A stretch of 9,075 nucleotides of DNA from Lentisphaeria bacterium (lineage in GTDB: Bacteria; Verrucomicrobiota; Lentisphaeria; Victivallales; UBA1829), in assembly GCA_017504325.1 (NCBI GenBank), contig JAFVRL010000345.1:1-9075 (forward strand), in the 5' to 3' direction. The notes under the pieces are model-generated. The model searched no databases. It worked only from the letters and a program-made list of their open reading frames with translations, and was not told where the DNA came from. The position numbers and the translations under genes were made by a program. Position 1 is the stretch's first letter. Each line of letters opens with the position of its first letter. Below are positions 6,426 through 9,075 of this stretch, piece after piece.

Positions 6426-7703
6426 ATGCGCGTATTGGTACTTGGCAGCGGCGGTCGTGAACATGCGATTTGCGACGGATTGAAACGAAGTGCGGAAGTA
6501 ACAGAACTCTTCTGCAGTCCGGGGAATCCGGGGATCGCAAAGATCGCAAAATGTGTGACACTTTCCGGTGAGGGGGAGGATATTGCCGATTTCGCTGAAA
6601 AAAACAATATCGATCTTGTGATGGTCGGCCCCGAAGCCCCTCTGGTGAAGGGTGTCACCGACGCTGTCCGGGCAAGGGGGATCGCTGCTTTCGGACCTTC
6701 CGGAAAGGCTGCCCAGCTGGAAGGCAGTAAGGATTTTGCAAAAAAATTCATGGTGGAGAACAATATCCCCACCGCTAAATATATGAGTTTCACTTCTGCA
6801 GAACCGGCATTGGAATATGTGAGAAGTGAATATGCCGCAGGCAGGGAAGTGGTTGTGAAAGCGGATGGACTTGCCGCCGGAAAAGGTGTGATCGTTGCTG
6901 CAAATCAGCAGGAAGCGGAAGAGGCTGTCAGAGAATGTTTTTCCGGAGCTTTCGGCAGTGCCGGAAGTATGGTGGTCATTGAGGAACTTCTGATCGGTGA
7001 AGAGGCCTCCATCCTTGCTTTGACCGACGGCGAAAACATCCTTCCTCTTGCCTCCTCCCAGGATCACAAGAGATTGCTTGACGGGGATAAGGGACCCAAT
7101 ACCGGCGGTATGGGGGCATATTCTCCTGCCCCGGTGGTAACCGATGCTCTCATGGAAAGAGTGCAGAAAGAGGTTCTTGAAAACTTCCTGAAAGGTTTGA
7201 AAAAGAGTGGTCTCTTCTATCGCGGGATCATCTATGCCGGGATCATGGCGACAAAAGAAGGACCCAAAGTACTGGAATTCAATGTGCGTTTCGGGGATCC
7301 GGAAACCCAGGCGGTGCTGCCCAGACTCAAAAGCAGTCTCTTTGATACTCTGATGAAAACTGCACAGGGAAAGGTGGGGGAACTGGATCTCAAGTGGGAT
7401 GAAAGAGTGGCTGTTTCTGTTGTCCTTGCCTCCGGCGGCTATCCCGGGACTGTGGAAAAAGGTTTTGAGATCACCGGTATGGATGCCGCAGAAGATGCCG
7501 GATGCAGAGTTTATCATGCCGGTACGGTTGTGAAAGATGGAAAAATCGTCAATTCCGGCGGCAGGGTGCTGGCTGTAACTGCTTTCGGTAAAGATGTGCC
7601 GGAGGCAATCGCTTCTGCATATAACGGAGTGGAAAAGATCTCCTGGAAGGATATGCAGTACCGTAAAGACATCGCACAGAAGGCAGTCAACCGGAATAAA
7701 TAA
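6426..7703 (+). CDS. purD: Phosphoribosylamine--glycine ligase (GAR synthetase)
   Basis: Cytoplasmic ATP-grasp enzyme of de novo purine synthesis: joins 5-phosphoribosylamine and glycine using ATP to form glycinamide ribonucleotide. Its 425 residues are the usual size. Seen in order: N-terminal GSGGREHA (7-14), GPEAPLV (68-74), the ATP-grasp glycine-rich stretch KADGLAAGKGV (145-155), the substrate-binding SSQDHKR and GPNTGGMGAYSPAP block (210-236), the Mg/ATP-binding EFNVRFGDPETQ (284-295), and an intact C-terminal domain ending VNRNK. The start is chosen at ATG 6426, with AGGAG six bases upstream; an in-frame ATG at 6366 would add 20 residues (FFTFFRHRNVKK) before the family N-terminus and lacks an RBS. 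No other pur gene is adjacent. It is transcribed alone, between a divergent unit and a downstream terminator. Confidence 0.97.
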   Translation: MRVLVLGSGGREHAICDGLKRSAEVTELFCSPGNPGIAKIAKCVTLSGEGEDIADFAEKNNIDLVMVGPEAPLVKGVTDAVRARGIAAFGPSGKAAQLEGSKDFAKKFMVENNIPTAKYMSFTSAEPALEYVRSEYAAGREVVVKADGLAAGKGVIVAANQQEAEEAVRECFSGAFGSAGSMVVIEELLIGEEASILALTDGENILPLASSQDHKRLLDGDKGPNTGGMGAYSPAPVVTDALMERVQKEVLENFLKGLKKSGLFYRGIIYAGIMATKEGPKVLEFNVRFGDPETQAVLPRLKSSLFDTLMKTAQGKVGELDLKWDERVAVSVVLASGGYPGTVEKGFEITGMDAAEDAGCRVYHAGTVVKDGKIVNSGGRVLAVTAFGKDVPEAIASAYNGVEKISWKDMQYRKDIAQKAVNRNK

Positions 7704-7728
7704 GTCTCTTTGACGCGGGAAAAAAGAT

Positions 7729-7765
7729 AAAAAAGTGCTTTTTCCCCGGAAAAAAAGCGTTTTTT
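7729..7765 (+). terminator. Terminator downstream of purD
   Basis: A long AT-rich hairpin: AAAAAAGTGCTTTTTC, loop CCCG, then GAAAAAAAGC and GTTTTTT. The arms pair through GC/GC and TTTTTC/GAAAAA with a two-A bulge and G-T wobbles at the base, and the structure ends in six T. It begins 25 bases after the purD stop and could also work on the opposite strand, although no gene approaches from that side. Confidence 0.6.
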
Positions 7766-7777
7766 CAGAAAATGCTC

Positions 7778-7804
7778 TTGCAAGTTTGCTTTTTCCGGTA
7801 TAAA
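7778..7804 (+). promoter_or_regulatory. Candidate promoter of the lipoprotein gene
   Basis: TTGCAA (7778-7783) and TATAAA (7799-7804), 15 bases apart. A second TATAAA at 7807-7812 lies 15 bases after TTGCTT (7786-7791). Position between the purD terminator and the lipoprotein RBS (AAGGAG, 7853-7858) supports a promoter here, though the exact pair is uncertain and the spacers are short. Confidence 0.4.
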
Positions 7805-7865
7805 TTTATAAAGTGAAATGGAAAAAACAGTTAAAACCAAAAATACAATAACAAGGAGTTTGAAA

Positions 7866-8261
7866 ATGTTGAAAAAAATGATGTTTGCTCTGGTCGCTGC
7901 TGCCGCAGTATTCACCTTCAGTGCCTGCTCTTCTGTAGAGTATGCCACCACTCTCAATGATCAGAGACTTTCCGCTTCTCCCGAACTTACCTCTCTGGGG
8001 CATGTGAACGGAGAGATCTGGGGTATCTATCTTTTTGATATTGCCCTTGTCACCGGAAGTTCCGACAGACCCGGCAATATGGTATGCTTCAGCGATACCG
8101 TCCGTGTGGACAATGCTGTGAAAATGCTTACTGCCCAGGCCGCCAGAAATCTGGATTCCAGCGCAGCGATCCTTGATCTGCGTTCCACCCGCAAAACCAT
8201 CTGGCTTTTCCCTCTGCTGTTCCTCAACTCTGTGCAGGTCAGCGGAAATGCTGTGAAGTAA
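7866..8261 (+). CDS. Small predicted lipoprotein of unknown function
   Basis: 131-residue exported protein. It begins MLKKMMFALVAAAAVFTFSAC: a lysine-bearing start, a hydrophobic core and Cys21 followed by Ser-Ser, the pattern of a lipoprotein signal peptide (FSAC is a slightly off-consensus lipobox because Phe is at -3). The mature part has about 110 residues: a segment GHVNGEIWGIYLFDIALVTG, then FSDTVRVDNAVKMLTAQA and an end LNSVQVSGNAVK. I recall similar small lipoproteins with a His/Asn-Gly-xx-xGI(Y/F) stretch and a VSGNA ending in Lentisphaerae and other Gram-negative bacteria, but no function is established to my knowledge. The start is set by AAGGAG seven bases before ATG 7866; an in-frame ATG at 7818 would place 16 residues before the signal peptide and lacks an RBS. 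Own promoter candidate and terminator suggest a single-gene transcript. Confidence 0.8.
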   Translation: MLKKMMFALVAAAAVFTFSACSSVEYATTLNDQRLSASPELTSLGHVNGEIWGIYLFDIALVTGSSDRPGNMVCFSDTVRVDNAVKMLTAQAARNLDSSAAILDLRSTRKTIWLFPLLFLNSVQVSGNAVK

Positions 8262-8266
8262 GGTTT

Positions 8267-8291
8267 TACAGAGCATAGATTGTTCTCTGTA
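8267..8291 (+). other. Stem-loop in the lipoprotein 3' UTR
   Basis: TACAGAG (8267-8273) and CTCTGTA (8285-8291), a perfect seven-base inverted repeat with an 11-base loop, just after the lipoprotein stop and before the true terminator. There is no T tract, so it is not a terminator itself; it might protect the mRNA end or be chance. Confidence 0.35.
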
Positions 8292-8325
8292 TGATTTCTT
8301 CGGAAAAACAACAGTAGATATCATC

Positions 8326-8354
8326 GGGGGAGTTGTATTTCTCCCCCTTTTTTT
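8326..8354 (+). terminator. Strong intrinsic terminator after the lipoprotein gene
   Basis: GGGGGAG (8326-8332), loop TTGTATTT, CTCCCCC (8341-8347), followed by seven T (8348-8354). This is a textbook rho-independent terminator. It ends only 15 bases before the next start codon. Confidence 0.95.
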
Positions 8355-8369
8355 ATTCCGGTGGTTTTT

Positions 8370-8840
8370 ATGCCTTCAAAAGCAATCAAAGAGAGTTATT
8401 CCTGTAAAAGACGGAAAGATTTTGTTACTGGTTTTGCCATAATCTTTTTCTTTCTTGTCGTTTGTTTTGAATTGTATGTTGTGATCTGGATGCCCGTTCA
8501 GCTGCAGCAGAAGAATATGCTGGAAACACACACTGCCAGAGAAAAACTTATCCGCAGATTTGATTCCTTGCGCAGCGTCTGCAATGCGATGCATGCATCA
8601 GGAAAAGGTTTTGCCAGGGGGGAGAGACTTCTTGTGCTGCGTGTTCTGAATATTTATGCCATATATCTGCGGAACAATGCGGAATATATGGACATCAATG
8701 AGATCATGGAACTGCAGCGTACCCTGGGGCGTTTTGAGGCATTGGTCGCCTCCTGGCGCAGAGGAAAAAATTGTTTCATAAAACTGGATTTCAATCTGGC
8801 TCCAGCCATGACTGCTCTGGAAAAGAAAAACAATTTATAG
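8370..8840 (+). CDS. Hypothetical single-pass inner-membrane protein
   Basis: 156 residues; I do not recognise the family. A basic N-terminus (residues 1-17, including KRRK) precedes one strong hydrophobic helix at about 18-40 (GFAIIFFFLVVCFELYVVIW), so the positive-inside rule predicts a cytoplasmic N-terminus and about 115 residues outside the membrane. The outer part is rich in Arg, Leu and Glu and is probably helical (LQQKNMLETHTAREKLIRRF, then MDINEIMELQRTLGRFEALV), possibly coiled-coil. No catalytic motif is seen. The start ATG 8370 is preceded by a GGTGG stretch five bases upstream; a GTG at 8361 in the same frame would overlap that site. It starts 15 bases after a strong terminator, so its promoter must overlap the terminator or transcription must read through. 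An exonuclease gene follows 102 bases later. Confidence 0.7.
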   Translation: MPSKAIKESYSCKRRKDFVTGFAIIFFFLVVCFELYVVIWMPVQLQQKNMLETHTAREKLIRRFDSLRSVCNAMHASGKGFARGERLLVLRVLNIYAIYLRNNAEYMDINEIMELQRTLGRFEALVASWRRGKNCFIKLDFNLAPAMTALEKKNNL

Positions 8841-8942
8841 TGCGTCCTTTCGGGGAAATGTTCAAATGGATCATCCTCATCGGGGTGGCAGGGGATGACC
8901 GTATATCATAATCAAGCAGTACCGCCCGGAAGAAGAGGAAAA

Positions 8943-9075
8943 ATGGATATTGTCAAAGAGAGACCCATTGTATTTTTTGATCTTGAGACCACCGGTGTCA
9001 ATATTATGACTGACCGTATCATTGAGATCTCCGTCGTAAAGATCTTTCCTGACGGAAAACGGGAGGTCAAGACCC
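8943..9075 (+). CDS. DEDD-family 3'-5' exonuclease (DnaQ-like), N-terminal part cut by window edge
   Basis: Only the first 44 codons lie in the window. They read MDIVKERPIVFFDLETTGVN, then DRIIEISVVKIFPDGK, which is the Exo I motif of the DEDD (RNase T/DnaQ/PolIII epsilon) superfamily: Asp13 and Glu15 in FDLET are the first two metal-binding acids, and the DRIIEI strand follows as in the epsilon-like exonucleases. Members remove nucleotides from 3' ends in proofreading, repair or RNA processing; which one this is cannot be told without the rest. The start ATG 8943 has a purine-rich AGAAGAGG just upstream. An in-frame ATG at 8895 would add 16 residues but has no well-spaced RBS. No stop occurs before the window end. 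Confidence 0.85.
   Translation, partial: MDIVKERPIVFFDLETTGVNIMTDRIIEISVVKIFPDGKREVKT

Noticed and set aside
6354..7517. 387-codon open frame on the minus strand opposite purD
   Set aside because: It lies entirely antisense to a clear, full-length purD; its translation is rich in His, Ser and Phe without a domain and has no RBS. It is a shadow of the purD codon pattern.
8858..8911. 17-codon frame MFKWIILIGVAGDDRIS between the membrane protein and the exonuclease
   Set aside because: Very short, with only a weak GGGG upstream at poor spacing, no domain, and it overlaps the possible leader of the exonuclease gene.
1..9075. CRISPR arrays, tRNA/rRNA genes, insertion sequences, prophage or defence genes
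   Set aside because: Looked for on both strands; no regular repeats, terminal inverted repeats, transposase motifs or RNA gene signatures were seen.

Overview
The window looks like chromosomal DNA of a Gram-negative heterotroph of moderate GC content. It carries a fused lysophospholipid transporter/acyltransferase/acyl-ACP ligase, a short lipoprotein with a Cys after its signal peptide, and the remains of a Hanks-type kinase joined to a formylglycine-generating-enzyme (FGE) domain. Kinase-FGE fusions are, from memory, a feature of the Planctomycetes-Verrucomicrobia-Lentisphaerae group, so a Lentisphaerota-like host is my best guess. This is an inference and no marker gene proves it.

Layout. 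Positions 1-1527 (+) hold a CstA-family peptide/pyruvate transporter. It is cut by the left window edge and split by a one-base frameshift in a T5 run at 1211-1215. Positions 1575-1973 (+) hold a decayed kinase/FGE gene: the kinase N-lobe is joined almost directly to the last residues of the FGE domain, with several frame changes, and it still ends in its own intrinsic terminator (1965-1985). Facing it on the minus strand is a two-gene unit, read from 6133 down to 2130: a PTS EIIA-like phosphocarrier followed by a 1155-residue MFS-PlsC-AMP ligase fusion (LplT-Aas type), ending in a strong terminator at 2082-2120. Between these two genes lies a 14-codon mini-ORF, overlapping the EIIA stop as ATGA and ending 3 nt before the aas start.

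From the divergent intergenic region (6134-6425), purD (6426-7703, +) is read rightward and closed by a hairpin. A small lipoprotein gene (7866-8261) follows with its own promoter candidate, RBS and terminator. Next come a 156-residue single-pass membrane protein of unknown function (8370-8840), starting 15 nt after that terminator, and the first 44 codons of a DEDD-family 3'-5' exonuclease (8943 to the window end).

The genes are mostly housekeeping (purine synthesis, phospholipid repair, nutrient uptake) and do not form one pathway. I see no defence system, CRISPR array, tRNA, rRNA, insertion sequence or phage gene. The points most worth a second look are the fossil kinase-FGE gene, the frameshifted cstA beside it, and the replacement of the catalytic His by Arg in the PlsC domain of the aas fusion.
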